Positions 35,005 through 47,087 of a stretch of 64,000 nt of DNA are shown in pieces. The position numbers were made by a program, and so were the translations under genes. The notes beneath the pieces were generated by a model, which saw nothing but the letters and a program-made list of their open reading frames with translations, was not told where the DNA came from and ran no database searches. Where the stretch lies: contig JAYKKR010000001.1 in NCBI GenBank assembly GCA_036971615.1, positions 3,348,001 through 3,412,000 of the forward strand, given 5' to 3'. Origin of the DNA: Amyloporia xantha (taxonomy: Eukaryota > Basidiomycota > Agaricomycetes > Polyporales > Adustoporiaceae). Position 1 is the first letter of the stretch. Each line of letters starts with the position of its first letter.

Positions 35005-35992
35005 GTTGAAAAGAATGACTGAAGCTAGGGGGCTTGACTTGGTCGACCTGCGAACAAAGGGATTGAGAAAAGCCAGGTGGAAGCCGTCGACAACGGTTGC
35101 GAGTGCTACATTCAATGGGCCATAGCCATCTTCTCGCGCGACTGCGCTATCCTTTGTTTGCTCCAGTTTGTTTACCCGGTGGCTGTCTCCCCCGCCAGCG
35201 CCCTCCCCGCCTCTCGTGCTCGACAATGTCGCCAACGACCAAGGTCCCAAGGTGCTCTGGCGACTTCTGTGTTTCTACCGCAAACCTCTCTGATTGTACA
35301 TACGCTTTCAGTCTTTTTTTGCTCACTCTACCAAGACGACTCTGCCAAGCTGTGGCATGCCGATCTCCACAATTTCAATTGGGCGCGGCCGCTAAGCGGT
35401 GGGCCTTCCTTACATACTGCGGTTTACGCGGCTGTTTCGTCTCCAGGAAATCATTTCTCGATTGAGGGATCAAGACAAAGATGCGTGTCTGAGCCAGCAG
35501 CATGCTGGAATTATGCGGACATCGGTGAGCCTTGCCAGTCTCTGTTCGTGAGGCTGCCTGCAGAACAACATATAATGCTCAAATCCCAACGATTTGTACG
35601 GGCTCGAGGTAATCTAATACAAGCAGAACCGTCTCCCCGAATCTATGCCTGTCTGCATGTGTAAATGAATGGCAAAATATCCCCTATAAGCAGAAGTCGG
35701 TGTTTCCATCGTAAGTCCAATCGTTGCCGGCTACTCAGGTGCAACGCACCGTCAGTCACTACCTCCAAAATTATCGTATGCTGGTGAGTATTTTCCATAT
35801 AGATCATTTCGTCACTGGCATCCATGGTGCAGACTAATAATGCGTTACATTACCAGAGGTATGTCGGATCACCAGAGACAGAAGTGAGGCGGGCCTTTGA
35901 GTGAGTGCTGAAGGCGGATGTTTCATGCGCAATAACAACGGAGCAAATAGCTTCTGGATCTCCTCGTCGTTATGCCCACATCGTGTAACGCC
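35005..35992. other. 1-kb region without a supported gene
   Basis: A 195-codon frame at 35077-35664 (plus) lies in the upstream region of the UPF0658 gene and shows no motif. Confidence 0.4.
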
Positions 35993-36414
35993 TAAGATAG
36001 GCCCAAGTCATTCTCGACTACTTCACGTGACCTGTGGCTGTCACGCTTACACCAGTTTGGCAGAGAGAAAGTACGAAAGAATCAAAATGTGAAGTCAAAG
36101 GACATTAAATAAAATTCGGGTACCATCAGACTGGGTGGAAATGTGTTCCCTAAAGATTGATGGTGACCGAATTGCGAATAAGGGCCTCCATCCAATGCAA
36201 TAGGATCGCGAGCTGTCCGACCTTGCTGCTTATGTAAGCTGCATATATGAGAATAAGCCCTTTGTTGCGACTCAAAATCAGCTTTTTACCACCATAACTA
36301 CTGCATAACTACCCGTTATCATGTAAATAGGCACGAGACAAATAGTTATCTGGGCCATGCACGTGATTGTCACATCGTGACCATAGTAGTCGAGAATGAC
36401 TTGGGCCTATCTTA
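35993..36414. mobile_element. MITE-like element with 30-bp perfect inverted termini
   Basis: TAAGATAGGCCCAAGTCATT continues ten more bases at 35993-36022, and the exact reverse complement is at 36385-36414. The element is 422 bp, has no coding frame, and begins and ends with TA, as expected if it inserted at a TA dinucleotide like Tc1/mariner-type MITEs. A looser GTGAC-containing match continues past the perfect arms. Confidence 0.75.
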
Positions 36415-36694
36415 CATAAGTACGATGCTAAATACTGGTTGAAGGCGCTCACATAGCGTACCACTCCTCCGTCAACTCCCTCCTGAGACTCGGTTATTAG
36501 ATTCCATATGTTCCTATCATGTAAACAAGACCTGTCGCATAATCCAGTGTATAGATTACATTGTATCTAGGAGCAGTTACCATGAGGATGAAGTGGTATG
36601 TATATGAGTACAAAAGTGAAGCAAGACACGCCGATACTACATACATGTATATCCCTGTAGAACATGATTGAGATACATAGATTCATCAGTTAAC

Positions 36695-38295
36695 CTATGA
36701 GCTGTCCGAATCCGTTGAAGACCCAGTCTCCTCCCCTTCAACATCTATGTTATTCGGACCAATGATTTAACACACCGTACACATGGAAAAATGCTCAACT
36801 CACCGATTAGATAATTAGGTTCTGGCATTCTGATCATCGGTGGTGGTGGTGGAGGTCGCGGAGGGCTAGGTCGTTTGGGAGGAGCAGGCGGTGCTCGAGC
36901 ATTCTTCGGCCTTGGCTTTATGTTGCTGGCAGACAGAATAGGGCTTTTGAGCGACGGAGCAGATGCCAGAGTAGATACAGAGTGAGCAGGGGACGAAACG
37001 CGCGATGGCGATTCGGGCGACGAGGACCGATGATCCCGTGCGATTGACGAGACCATTGAGGAATCCCGCAGTTTCGAAGGTACTCTTGAATGGGTACTTC
37101 CATGAGGAACAGTCAGAGACTATGATCACGGCGTAAGCACTATGCAAGACATCACGAGTATTGCTGATCTTACATTACTGGGTGAACCAGGTATCTCAGG
37201 ATCTGCTTTGACTCGAGCTATGGGTGATCCTGGACGACCAGCATCAATATCAAGTGCTGGCACATACGTTTTGACATCTCTTACCCGTCTTTCCTTTCTT
37301 TTGTTTCTTGACGGGGGACAAGGAGGGCGAACCGGGCTATTTGGAGGACATAAGAGACAGAAAAAACAAGTTGAGAGTACGTACTCTCTTCCGGTGCAGG
37401 TTGAACTCCGCATCATCTGCAACATCCCCATTCTACGTTAGAGGGGTCATACCAATGCATGATAATAAATACCCGATTTTTTGGCTTTCGATTTGGCCTT
37501 CCCCTTCGTGGGGGTAGGCCTGGGATCATCCGACAAGTTGCCGTTCTCGGATGCCAAGTAGGGGGAGGCAGATCTACCCGCTTCTGAAGCAAGTCTTTAT
37601 AACAGGTTTCAATATCGGTGAACTTGGAAACCAAACGAGCTCATACTTGGTTTTCGTAGTGGCATTCCGTGTGGTCCCTCTGCGCGAGTTGCCAAGACCC
37701 ATGCAATCACCCAGGTGTGATGCATAACGATTTGATGCAATCTAGAGATATTGCTATATTTAAACCGCTGCAGGATAGGCACCCTAAATTCACGAACCTG
37801 GCGCTTGCAATTCATACATTCAAGTAGAATATTTCCGCCTGTTTTCCCGTTGCTTGGGGTGTTCGCTCCTGTCCCTGCAGAGCTATTCTCTGCCCCTCTC
37901 GCCTCATCCGAGGGCGTAGGAAGTCTCGAGCCTGCAGCTTGAGGGCCATGGCCCGGTACATGAACTAAAAGAGTATTACACACACGTCCAATTAGCCGCC
38001 AGAAAAAAATCTGCATACCTGCTCCACATCTGCGATCATAGACATCCCTCATTGCAGCAGACATATTATAGACACAATTGAAGCACTTACTGAGTACCGC
38101 ATATATGACAGACCGTCCTAGAACGCGCCACCGACTGATGTGACTCAAGAACGACATCCATGAGGATCTCCTCGAGCATGTCGGAGAAGGCTCGTGCAGA
38201 CTGGGCTTCCGTCTCTGAGGGTCGATCAACTAGGGAAGCTGTTGAACACTTACAAGCTCGGCCAGGACCTCATCTCGCTCCTTCTTCGGTGGCAT
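36695..38295 (-). CDS. SAGA-associated factor 11 (Sgf11 zinc finger)
   Basis: Eleven exons (38295-38254, 38212-38091, 38029-38019, 37964-37798, 37741-37647, 37594-37473, 37416-37385, 37336-37285, 37229-37174, 37119-36804, 36744-36695) give 354 residues. The N-terminal helix FSDMLEEILMDVVLESHQSV and the cysteine pair CHICGTQC correspond to the part that binds the deubiquitinase module. The Sgf11 zinc finger is CMNCKRQIASNRYASHLGDC. The C-terminal half is Pro/Ser-rich with a PPAPPKRPSPPRPPPPPP tract. Sgf11 links Ubp8 to the SAGA coactivator and is required for histone H2B deubiquitination. The third exon is only 11 nt, but it supplies the second Cys of CHICGTQC, which supports it. Confidence 0.88.
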
Positions 38296-38731
38296 TGGCC
38301 ACCGGCGCTCTCATGCACCCTTTACTGCGGTCTCTAGCAACGTTGCAGCATCCACCAGAGGACGTACCGATGGGCGTGAGGGACGTGGACAGTGGGTGGC
38401 TTGTCGCAGGATTGAACCACAGCCGCCGTCACGGTGTCCTTCGTGCGGCGCGTTCTATACAACATCACATGATCGGATCGAGATATGTAGCCTTCGCTGC
38501 TCGCGGGTCGCGGTGTTGCAAATGCAATGGAAGCAAATTCATCCTTCGAGCGACCACAGGCGGATCTCGAAGTAGCATCAATGGCACAGTCCGAAATACT
38601 CGTCATTGCAAAAGCAGAATCATAACATTGCGTAGCAGATAAAAGGTATACGACGTATACGAGACATTGACATTAAACCAACACGAACGATCTCGTCCGC
38701 AGAACAATCCGTCCATCCACCACCCATCCTT
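38296..38731. other. Promoter region of the Sgf11 gene
   Basis: It lies between two minus-strand genes: downstream of the CBS/PB1 gene and upstream of Sgf11. No further feature was recognised. Confidence 0.4.
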
Positions 38732-41279
38732 TCACCGTGACAACCGAGAGACCGTGAATATACTCAGAATCACAGCCGCCAACGCTCCGATGCTGGCGGG
38801 CAACAATAAATCCTTCGGAATACCCATCACCTTCTCCTCTTCGACTACATGGACCGGACGGGGAGGCGTGACATTGACCGCTTCTGGGAGAGTCGCCTCT
38901 GCCTTCTCGACCTCCTTGGTGTCTCGCTGTGCTGCCGCTGTGACCTCTGCAGCCTGCGCAGCGCTCTTCTCGATGACGTCCGACCACCCCTTGCCGCCCT
39001 GGATGAACAGTACGACACGGTCGGCCCCAGAGCCCCTAGCAATCTTCACAGCGTCCGACACATCCGAGTCCGAAGTAATCAAGACGATGTCTCCGTCCGC
39101 ATCAGTGTAAGATAGCAGGAAGTCCGTGGGGTCCGGAGGCAGCTCTGATGGGTCTGCCGTCTTGTAGCCCGTGAAGAATGGGTCTGTGGCGAGCTTGCCT
39201 GCGACAATGTCGCGCAGGTTCTCCACGTTGTCGTGGCGCGCCTGGAACCGGTGCGTACGGCCGCTCGGTGTGCGGAACTTGAACACATACGTCCCATCAT
39301 CGATCGGCGGCAGAGGCAGAGTAGGCCCAACGATAGACGGGAGCGGCTCGCCCTGCTTCGTGGAATAGCCTTCGAGTACGGAGTGCTCCTGCTCGTCGTC
39401 CACTACAGACGCTGAGTCGTTCGGGTGTACCTCTGAGTGCGGGGACTGGATGAGATGGGACACACTCCGCGACATGTGGCGAGAGTGCAAGTCCGTAGGG
39501 AAGTTCGAACCCGAAACGGCCGACTCAGTGTCGTCGCCGCCGAGCGAGTCGAAGAAACGACCCCACATAGGTCCGCCTTCCGCTTCCGGCTCACCGCCTG
39601 CGGCCTCCGCCGTCATCGCGTTCATCTGCGCGCATACTGCGGTCAGCTACAAGTATCAGAACAACAAGAAGGAAACAGCTAACCTGTTCGAGCGTCGCGT
39701 ACGTAAGCTTGAGCACATCGACAATCGCAACAAGCCGCCCATCTGCTTCGACAACAGGTAAGTTAAGATAGTGGCCGGCTGCACAAAGATGAGGTCAGCG
39801 TCAACATACAGGACAGAACAGAGAAGGCATACTGTGCATCTTCTTGAGCGCGTCGTGACAGGTCATCGTCGGAGGCGCGGTATCCGGGTGAGGCGTCATG
39901 ACCCTCACGACACTACACCTCGTCGCATCCAGCCCGGCAGCGATTACACGCAGCACAATGTCCTTACTCGTGAAGATCCCCGCGATCTTCGGGGGCTCGA
40001 GGCTCGCCGCACCGGGGGTATGTGTCACGTTCTCCATCACACAGACCGCGGTCGTACGCCGCTCCTTCATGAGCTTCGCGACCTCCTTCACTGTCGTCTT
40101 GGGCCCGACGGTAGCGGGCTGCGTCCGCGAGTCCATGATGGACGTCAGGTCCGGCAGTGCGGTCTTCTCGCGGAGCGCCTCCACGTAAGACAGCATCGCA
40201 GCTGTTTGCGGGTTGGTGCCCAGCCCGGCGCCAAGTTCAGACTGCACACCCGCAAGGGCAGAGTACAGCTTCTCAGACGCCGAGGAACTGCGTTCTACCT
40301 TGTCCAGGGCCTCATGGAAGACTCTCGTGATGTCGAGCAGACCGACGACGTTGCCCTCCTCGTTGCAGACGGGCTAGTGGGAACAACAGGCTAAGAATAC
40401 ACACATGTGGGAGAGAGCGGCGGCAACGTACCAAATGCCTGAAATGCCTCTGCACCATCAGCTGCAGGGCCTCCGTCGCGCTTGTCGTATCACGGGTGAC
40501 CATCGGGCTACGCGTCATGATCGTGCTGACCTGCGTGGTGTGAGGATCTAGGCCCTCAGCGGTAACCTGTGTAATCGCCCCCTTAGTCTCATGCAAATAC
40601 AAAAGAAAGAATGCAGATACGCACGCGGTACGCCAAGTCCTTCGCCGTAAAGATCCCACTCAACCCTTCATCGTCATCGACGACCAGAACACAGTCCGTC
40701 CTCTTCGCTGCACACAACTGACTGGCTTCCGAGACCGTGATGTTCTCGGGGACAGTCAAGGCCGGACTAGGCTTGAGGGCCGCGACCGTGCCTTTCTGTA
40801 CGTTGGGCTTATGGCCACGTCGGCGGCCTGGCGCGTGCTGTGTCGTGGAAATAGTACGCTTGCGCGAGAGCTCGGACTCGATCTTCTTGCGTATGGCCTA
40901 AGAGAGATGTCGAGTAGCGTTAGTACATGAGCTCTGCCCCGTAGTCAAACAAAGAAAACGCGTCCGCCGCGCATGTTCAACACCGTAGATACTTTGCAAT
41001 ACCGAGAACACGTGTGTATCGTCTAATAGCATGCTGTATGCCCCACTAGGAATAGGAATGGCTCACCTCATCTCTCTTGGACTGCTTTCTCCTTGTCTCG
41101 GCCATTGAACCGGATACGGATGACATGGCCACGGATGACTGGTGTCGATGCAGGCCGCCTGGGAGAGGCGAAACGGCGCGTTCTGGGAATGGAATGGGAG
41201 ATTCCGAGCGTTGGTGTGCGCCTGCGCTGCCCGTGCGATGGTTAGAGGGAGAGTGCGCAGGCACTGGAATGCGTGACAT
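38732..41279 (-). CDS. CBS-PB1 protein with C-terminal membrane anchor
   Basis: Six exons (41279-41067, 40897-40625, 40566-40432, 40373-39833, 39778-39684, 39625-38732) give 716 residues. Four CBS repeats are visible, for example CVLVVDDDEGLSGIFTAKDL, then VSTIMTRSPMVTRDTTSATE, TTAVCVMENVTH with IAGIFTSKDIVLRV, and LPVVEADGRLVAIVDVLKL. A PB1 domain follows around KFRTPSGRTHRFQARHDNVE, with the acidic YTDADGDIVLITSDSDVSDA. The last residues PASIGALAAVILSIFTV form a single C-terminal membrane segment. CBS pairs usually bind adenine nucleotides and PB1 domains mediate pairing with other PB1 proteins; the fungal family's cellular role is not settled. The start at 41279 is preferred over 41312, which adds 11 residues without support. 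Confidence 0.88.
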
Positions 41280-41677
41280 CGACGTTCTCAAACGTCCGCC
41301 GCAGAAATGCAAGGTGCACGTTGCCGGCTGTGGCTGACCGCTGACCGAACCTGACCGATCCTGTTGTCTCTTATTTGGCCTGTCCCGTTTCAGACCGGAT
41401 CACTCGGATGCCAAACGAATGTGAACCGAAAGCGAATAACAGCACATTGAGATGAAGATGTGGTACTGTACATTAGAGTAAACGGGTAAAGCTACAGGAT
41501 ATGTAAGCAGTATAGTAAAGAACATGAAGGTCATCAAGAGTACAATCCGAGGACATCATGAGGGGCAACTGGGTATTGGCATCGCGGAACTTGAACGACT
41601 TCGTAGTTGGTCAGCTAGACACACTCATGAGAAAAGACGAAGGAGCTTACCTGGTATCGCATGCCTGACATGTGGCT
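41280..41677. other. Intergenic, no gene seen
   Basis: Upstream region of the CBS-PB1 gene and 3' region of the next minus-strand gene. Confidence 0.4.
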
Positions 41678-42035
41678 TCACTGTATTTTCTTCGATCCTC
41701 CTCTGGACCCCACTCTCCCATACTGCGTGGTATACAAATAATATCCGCCTCCGATAACCAGAAGTGCGACAAAGTGAGCTTAAACAGCCAATCAGCAATC
41801 GCCCTGTCCAGTGTGAGGTATATTGAAGCTCACCTGCTACAAATCCGAGGACACTTCCGAAAAGATCCGTCCCAAATGCGACAAATGCTTGTACAATCTG
41901 CAAGACGCCGCTGAGAAGCTCCCCACCGAGGGCGAGGATGGCCTGGAAAACGGCCAGAACAGAGTTGAGCAGCGACGCGGCGATGGAAACGAGTGCGTGA
42001 GCGAAATTGGCGAGAGCAGCAGATATGGAGGCCAT
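41678..42035 (-). CDS. Small two-segment membrane protein, unknown function
   Basis: Two exons (42035-41834, 41778-41678) give 100 residues. The first 65 residues are almost entirely hydrophobic or small (FAHALVSIAASLLNSVLAVF, then LSGVLQIVQAFVAFGTDLFG), followed by a second membrane segment HFVALLVIGGGYYLY and a short basic tail ending GSKKIQ. No family is recognised by me. The intron is phase 1 with a gtgagc donor. An upstream in-frame ATG (42068) would add 11 residues. Confidence 0.65.
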
Positions 42036-42418
42036 TGTGGTAGAATGCAAGAAACTAACAGCCCACAATGGGGCGACGTACGAGCTTTTATGCTTGTTTC
42101 CGACGCGGTAGCTCCATGGCGCAGACGCGTGACGTCATATCCGCTCAAGTCACGCGGATGGCGTAGGTGCATCACTGCTTTTGCATTGCAACTCAAGCGA
42201 CACACGCGAAATAGACATTCAGAACACATCGTTAGGGGTTATCTAAACCTACGTGTCCACCAGAGCACGCCCAAGCAAATATTTCGTCAACGTAACAAGT
42301 AGAATCAGCATGCACCGCATACACTCATCTCACTGCCTCCTCGCACCCGCACCGTTCTGCGGCACCAACACACTCCCAGTCCAGCGCGTGAGCAGCATCT
42401 TCAATTTATCCCACACCA
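42036..42418. other. Spacer that contains an out-of-frame remnant of the adjacent gene
   Basis: Its right part (about 42322-42418, minus strand) encodes MVWDKLKMLLTRWTGSVLVP in a frame that would fit the C-terminus of the neighbouring Pom33/Tts1 gene. The rest is featureless. Confidence 0.4.
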
Positions 42419-43522
42419 TCACGGCCATCGGCGGCGTATTCGGCTTGCGCGAAGCTGCTCCTCCACACGGGTATTGACGACGTTGATAGCGAGCTGCGTG
42501 AACTTGGAGTGGTAGTAGCGTGCACGTAGGAAGTGCGCGTAAATAATGGGCGAGAGGAGCGAGTTCTGGAAGGTCACAGCGCCAAGCGTGATACGCAGCA
42601 TGATTACCAGTTCAGTGAAAGCAACGACTTTCATCGCAGTGTCGTAGTTAGCTTAATGCGTTTCCAAGTCAGCGACATCAACATAGTCATGAAATTTGAT
42701 CTCGCCAACGGACCTTTCACCCAGGCGTGCAGCTTCTTCGCCATAGGATGGGGGTGGGGGCACCGCCAGCAGTCGCTGGCGGGCCTGAGGGAAGGAATTG
42801 GGGCATCAGGGTCGTGCGCGTAAACGTCAAAGCATGGAACAGCGAGAAGATAGCATAGGGCACCAAAGCAACTGCAAGTCATCACGGTGTGAGTAACGGC
42901 TGCTGCCGTACCTTCGAGAAAGTTGAAGGACGCACGAGTGACCGGTTTCATGGACCACCAGAAGAAAGCAAGCAATAAATATTGCACATTCTGCAAGCGA
43001 TATGTTTGGCTCTCATGCGTCTGCGGATATACGAAGATTTTACGCACCTCATCAATAGCCGCTCGTTGGAACCACGCAAGGCTAAGTTGTGGAGTCTATA
43101 TTGCTAGGCGCATCAGGGCGGGGACTCAGCACTATAGGTCGTTGCAACTCACTCCTATGGATTTTCTATTCCACGCAAGCACGATTCAGGACATCGAGTG
43201 GCATAGGTGTACAATGACGGGACTTACTGGCATACAATGACATAGCTGACCAGCGCTCCAATGAAGCCCGCTGCAGTGACACAGAACACGTCCATCAGCC
43301 GTCCTCCCGCCGCTCAGCCTGCGACTCACTCTTGTACCACCAGACAGAGGGACTTCTGAACAGAAGCGCCGGTAGAAGATAGCGCAAAGAGCACACCAAG
43401 AGGATGAAATGGCCAGCGGCCCACATGTAATGCTGCAGCACAATCATTGTTCGTCAGTGACATTGACCTTGCCAGTTTCATCGTAAAATCGGTGAAACAC
43501 AAACCTGTGTGGAAGCAGCCAT
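42419..43522 (-). CDS. Pom33/Tts1 (TMEM33) family membrane protein, two frame breaks
   Basis: Exons fit at 43522-43505, 43432-43330, 43270-43228, 43165-43153, 43095-43048, 42990-42936, 42871-42714 and 42651-42419. The protein begins MAASTQHYMWAAGHFILL and shows four membrane segments with the family pattern SLAWFQRAAIDENVQYLLLA, LVPYAIFSLFHALTFTRTTL, KLHAWVKANYDTAMKV and NSLLSPIIYAHFLRARYYHS. The family sits in the ER and nuclear envelope and shapes tubules near nuclear pores. Two breaks are seen: in exon 7 the frame must change within a run of C residues (about 42750), and near 42445 the expected C-terminus continues in another frame after a 9-residue odd tail. Each fits loss of one base. 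Either the gene is decaying or the assembly has homopolymer errors. A 13-nt exon (43165-43153) is needed. Confidence 0.75.
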
Positions 43523-43873
43523 TGCTGTTGTTCGAAACTGATGAGGAACGGTGAGAACGACAAAGAGAGTAGCTGAACTCTGTTAGATTCGTCGACTTGA
43601 GGTGGTTGGGGCGCGCCCGTGGTGTGACGTACACCACGTTGCGCTTTAGGGCAAGCCAGAACGCCCTCGGCAATCGCTTGCTGCCCTGGCCGATGCAGTG
43701 AACTCGTCGCCTTGCGCATGTTGTCCTGCAGCTCGACAAACATCCCGGGAGCACGTAAAATGTTACAGAAACACAAGGTAAGCGGACACACAACACGCGG
43801 GCCTACATAGGACAGATATAGCGCACGCGACACACACGAACAAATGAAAGAGCAGGACAATAGCCCGGCATCG
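43523..43873. other. Intergenic, no gene seen
   Basis: Upstream region of the Pom33/Tts1-like gene and 3' region of HAS1. Confidence 0.4.
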
Positions 43874-45878
43874 CTACCGACTCCATCCCTCCCCCTTCAG
43901 CTTTTTCCGCTCTAGCCCTTGCTTGTACACCTCCTTGTCCACCCTCCGATGACCTAGCGTCTCCTTCCGCCTCTCTTTCCCGTTCCCTCTCCGCTGTGTC
44001 CGCCTCTGCTCCTCCCCTTCCGCATTCTCCTCCTCGCTCGCATCCTTATCCACTGCGTCAATCTCCTCCCACTCTTCCTCATTCTCTTCATCGTCCTCGC
44101 CGTGCTTCCGCTTCTTTCCCGTGCGCCCGGCGCCGCCCTTCCCACCGCCGATGTTCACGTTCACGCGCGGTGGCACGGAGAATCCGAACGACTTGCCCAC
44201 CTTGGCGAGGTCGAGCTGGTTCACGTCGAAGATCTTTTTCAGCGAGTACGATGCATATGCTTGGAGATACGATCGGTAGCCATCCCGGGCAGATTGGTGG
44301 AGAAAGTAATTCTTTTGTAACAGCTTCTCAAGCTACAGATAATGTAATGAGAGAATGTCATGATGTCATTAGAACTAGGATCACACACCTGAGACTGCAC
44401 ATTTGCAATCTGGTCTGCGGGAAAGCTGAACTCGTTCAGCGGTACCTTCGCATCCTTCAAATACCGCAAGAAACCAAGCTCGCTAGGGAGCAGGAACATC
44501 AGACTCTTGCCCACTTTGCCTGCACGCGCTGTCCGACCGACACGGTGGATATAATCCCTTGGATCGTCTGGTGGGTCGTACTGAATGATCCAGTCCACTC
44601 GTGGAATATCCAAACCTCGTGCCGCAACGTCCGTGCAGAGTAATGTTCCTGATTCCGCATTGCAGAACTCGAAGAACGTAGTTGTGCGTTTTTGTTGTTT
44701 TTGCTTGCCCTATTTAGCACAGACGTCAGTACTGCTCGTAAATGTAACCCACAAAGTGGATGCGTACATGAAGATCAAGCACCGGGACATCGATGTAATT
44801 CAGCAGCTCTGCGTGATACTTGACTGAATTACAACTCGAGAAGAAGACGACGACCTTCTTTTTCATATTCCGCTTGAGGAATGTAAACAGCAAAAGGAAC
44901 CGTCGGTCTGACGGGCAGACGACGTATCCTTGCGAGAGTGTGGATACAGTACTCGTAGTTTCTGTCTTGTCGACGTCAATGTAGAGAGGGCCGGGGCGTA
45001 ACGACATTCGCGCAAGATCGGTAACTTTGGTAGTTTGGGTAGCGGAAAAGAGCATGGACTGGCGGTTTTCTGGTAACAAAAATGATTGGGAGGAGTCCTT
45101 GGACAAGATGAGGAAAACATACCGTTTGGAAGAATAGCAATAATTTTCTTCATCTCCTCCTCGAACCCGACCTCCAATATCCGGTCCGCCTCGTCGATTA
45201 TGAGACCCTTGAGATTCCGGAACACAAAGCCTTTCGTGTTCTACGTCCGTTCATGAGTATGCGTGCGTCAGGAAGCTCTACCAACTGACGTACCTCTAAG
45301 TGGTCGAGTAATCGTCCAGGGGTAGCTACAAGCAGGTTGACCCCCTTCTGCAGCTTGTCGGCTTCTGCTCTGCGGTTCGCACCGCCCATCACGATCCCGA
45401 ACGTTTGCGAATGATGCGCCATCAGCTCCTTTGCAACGCCGAATATCTGCAGTGCGAGCTCTCGTGTCGGCGAGACGATGACGATCCCAGTGCCTGCAAA
45501 ATGCCCATGCGACCAAAGTCAGTCCGATGGCATCCCAATCCCCCACACCGTGCCGGCCACGCCTGCAGGTGTACAAGAGTAAAAGCACAGACACGCACCG
45601 TTTCTCGGCTTGAACTTCATCCTATGCAGCAATTCCACCGCTGGTATCAGAAACGCGAGCGTCTTCCCCGAGCCCGTGCGTGCCGCGCCGAGCACGTCTT
45701 TCCCCGCCAGCAGCGGTGGAATGCTCTTCTCCTGCACCGGCGTCATCGTTGTGAACCCCATGTCCGCGAGGCCCCGCATGGTCGGCTCGGACAGCTCGAG
45801 CTCGGAGAAGGGCTTGCGCCCGGGGGCGGAATCAGCGTTAGGCACGGGCGCGGGCGCGGTGACCCCTTCTGCGGCCAT
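43874..45878 (-). CDS. HAS1: DEAD-box RNA helicase Has1
   Basis: Six exons (45878-45599, 45493-45294, 45240-45123, 45069-44768, 44709-44389, 44332-43874) give 559 residues. All helicase motifs are present in order: the Q motif [40 protein letters not shown], and [30 protein letters not shown] and [20 protein letters not shown] are characteristic of Has1, as is the C-terminal [19 protein letters not shown]. The tail is long and charged ([12 protein letters not shown], then a basic stretch). Has1 acts in the nucleolus in assembly of both ribosomal subunits. The start is 187 bp from the divergent start of the peptidyl-tRNA hydrolase gene. Confidence 0.96.
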
Positions 45879-46065
45879 GTTTCTTGCAGTGGTGAATGCT
45901 CTGGTATTGGAGGTTGATTGGGGGCCGAGAGGAGATGCAAGATTTTAGGGGGAGGCCAGGCAGGAAAGGGAGATCGGCGACGGCGAGCAGATGAAGACGG
46001 GCGTCTAGCACAAAATGTGCAGAAACTTTGCGTTCATTGGCTCGGCGCTTGCCGACACGCTCGCT
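45879..46065. promoter_or_regulatory. Shared divergent promoter, HAS1 / PTH2
   Basis: 187 bp between divergent start codons must include both promoters. No specific element identified. Confidence 0.55.
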
Positions 46066-47087
46066 ATGTCCTCCTCGCTCTCAACGTCGCAGAGTCAGTC
46101 TATGCAGCCGCTCAATATTCCTCTACGGTTCACTCATTACTGCATACAGTTGCTACTGCGGCTGCCCTTGTCGCGACTTCGTTAGGCATCGGATATGCCC
46201 TCGGTGTACAGTCGGCGTCGTCGTCGGTGAAGACCGAAACTAAGTCAGAGTCTGTGCCTTCTACAGCGGGAAGTGCAGAGACAGAAGAGGAGAGCGATGA
46301 CGAGGGCGATGTCGCTGATGGAGACCTTTCTGCTGTAAAGCCGGGGTTTATGGAACCATGCAAACTGGTATGAATTTTTCAAGTGCAATGCTTATGGTGG
46401 CTTGACACGCACACAGGTTCTTGTGGTCCGAACGGACCTGGGGATGTCGTCGGGGAAAATAGCTGCACAGTCCGTTTTATTCCTCTATATCTGATCTATC
46501 GTGCTGACTGCATCGATAGGTGCGGGTGAGTCCGCTGGCACCCCACTGTGCCGTCTGAGGCTCATAGTATCGTACGCACAGGCACGCGACATTAGCCTGC
46601 TATAAAGCTTTATTGAAAACAAATCCGAAGGTAGCCTCTACCTGCCAATATTTCGGAGGATAGGATATTAACCGCCCACAATAGCTCTTGCAGCATTGGG
46701 AGTATACAGGGTGAGCCCGCCGTTTCGCGGAAAGCGTCTCAAGTCACTGAAGACAATGAGGCGCAGACAAGCCAAGATTGCTCTGAAGGCCAGCTCGGAA
46801 GATGATCTTCTGGAACTCGAGGCGGTTGCGAAAAGCCTGAATTTGTGCGCGCGCGCAATACATGACGCGTATGTCTGTGTGTTCATGTTTAAAGCCGATG
46901 CTCATCATGCCTTATCCCGATAGGGGCCGGACACAGATAGCAGCTGGCTCAAGAACGGTACTTGGGATTGGACCTGGTGAGTGACAGCGATTTGAGATGC
47001 TGAGAGGCGGATGCTGACGGCGGGCGGTGTGTTGTAGGGCCGGTGGAATTGGTTAATCGGGTAACGGGGAAGTTGCGGCTACTGTGA
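46066..47087 (+). CDS. Peptidyl-tRNA hydrolase 2 (Pth2/Bit1)
   Basis: Nine exons (46066-46093, 46150-46367, 46417-46469, 46520-46525, 46582-46630, 46685-46710, 46761-46868, 46924-46976, 47038-47087) give 196 residues. A short membrane segment (ALVATSLGIGYALGV) and an acidic linker precede the enzyme: VLVVRTDLGMSSGKIAAQCG, HATLACYKALLKTNPK, WEYTGRRQAKIALK, LELEAVAKSLNLCARAIHDA, GRTQIAAGSRTVLGIGPGPV and VTGKLRLL at the end. It releases tRNA from prematurely dropped peptidyl-tRNA and is likely anchored to mitochondria. Exon 4 is just 6 nt; it is required to complete AAQCGHATL, where the family usually has Ser instead of this Gly. Confidence 0.93.

Noticed and set aside
35077..35664. 195-codon plus-strand frame
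   Set aside because: Lies opposite the UPF0658 upstream region; no motif and unusual composition.
38400..38470. T-loop-like stretch suggesting a tRNA
   Set aside because: No matching D-arm or acceptor stem could be found.
39771..40394. 207-codon plus-strand frame
   Set aside because: Antisense to the CBS repeats, Arg/His-rich composition typical of a shadow frame.
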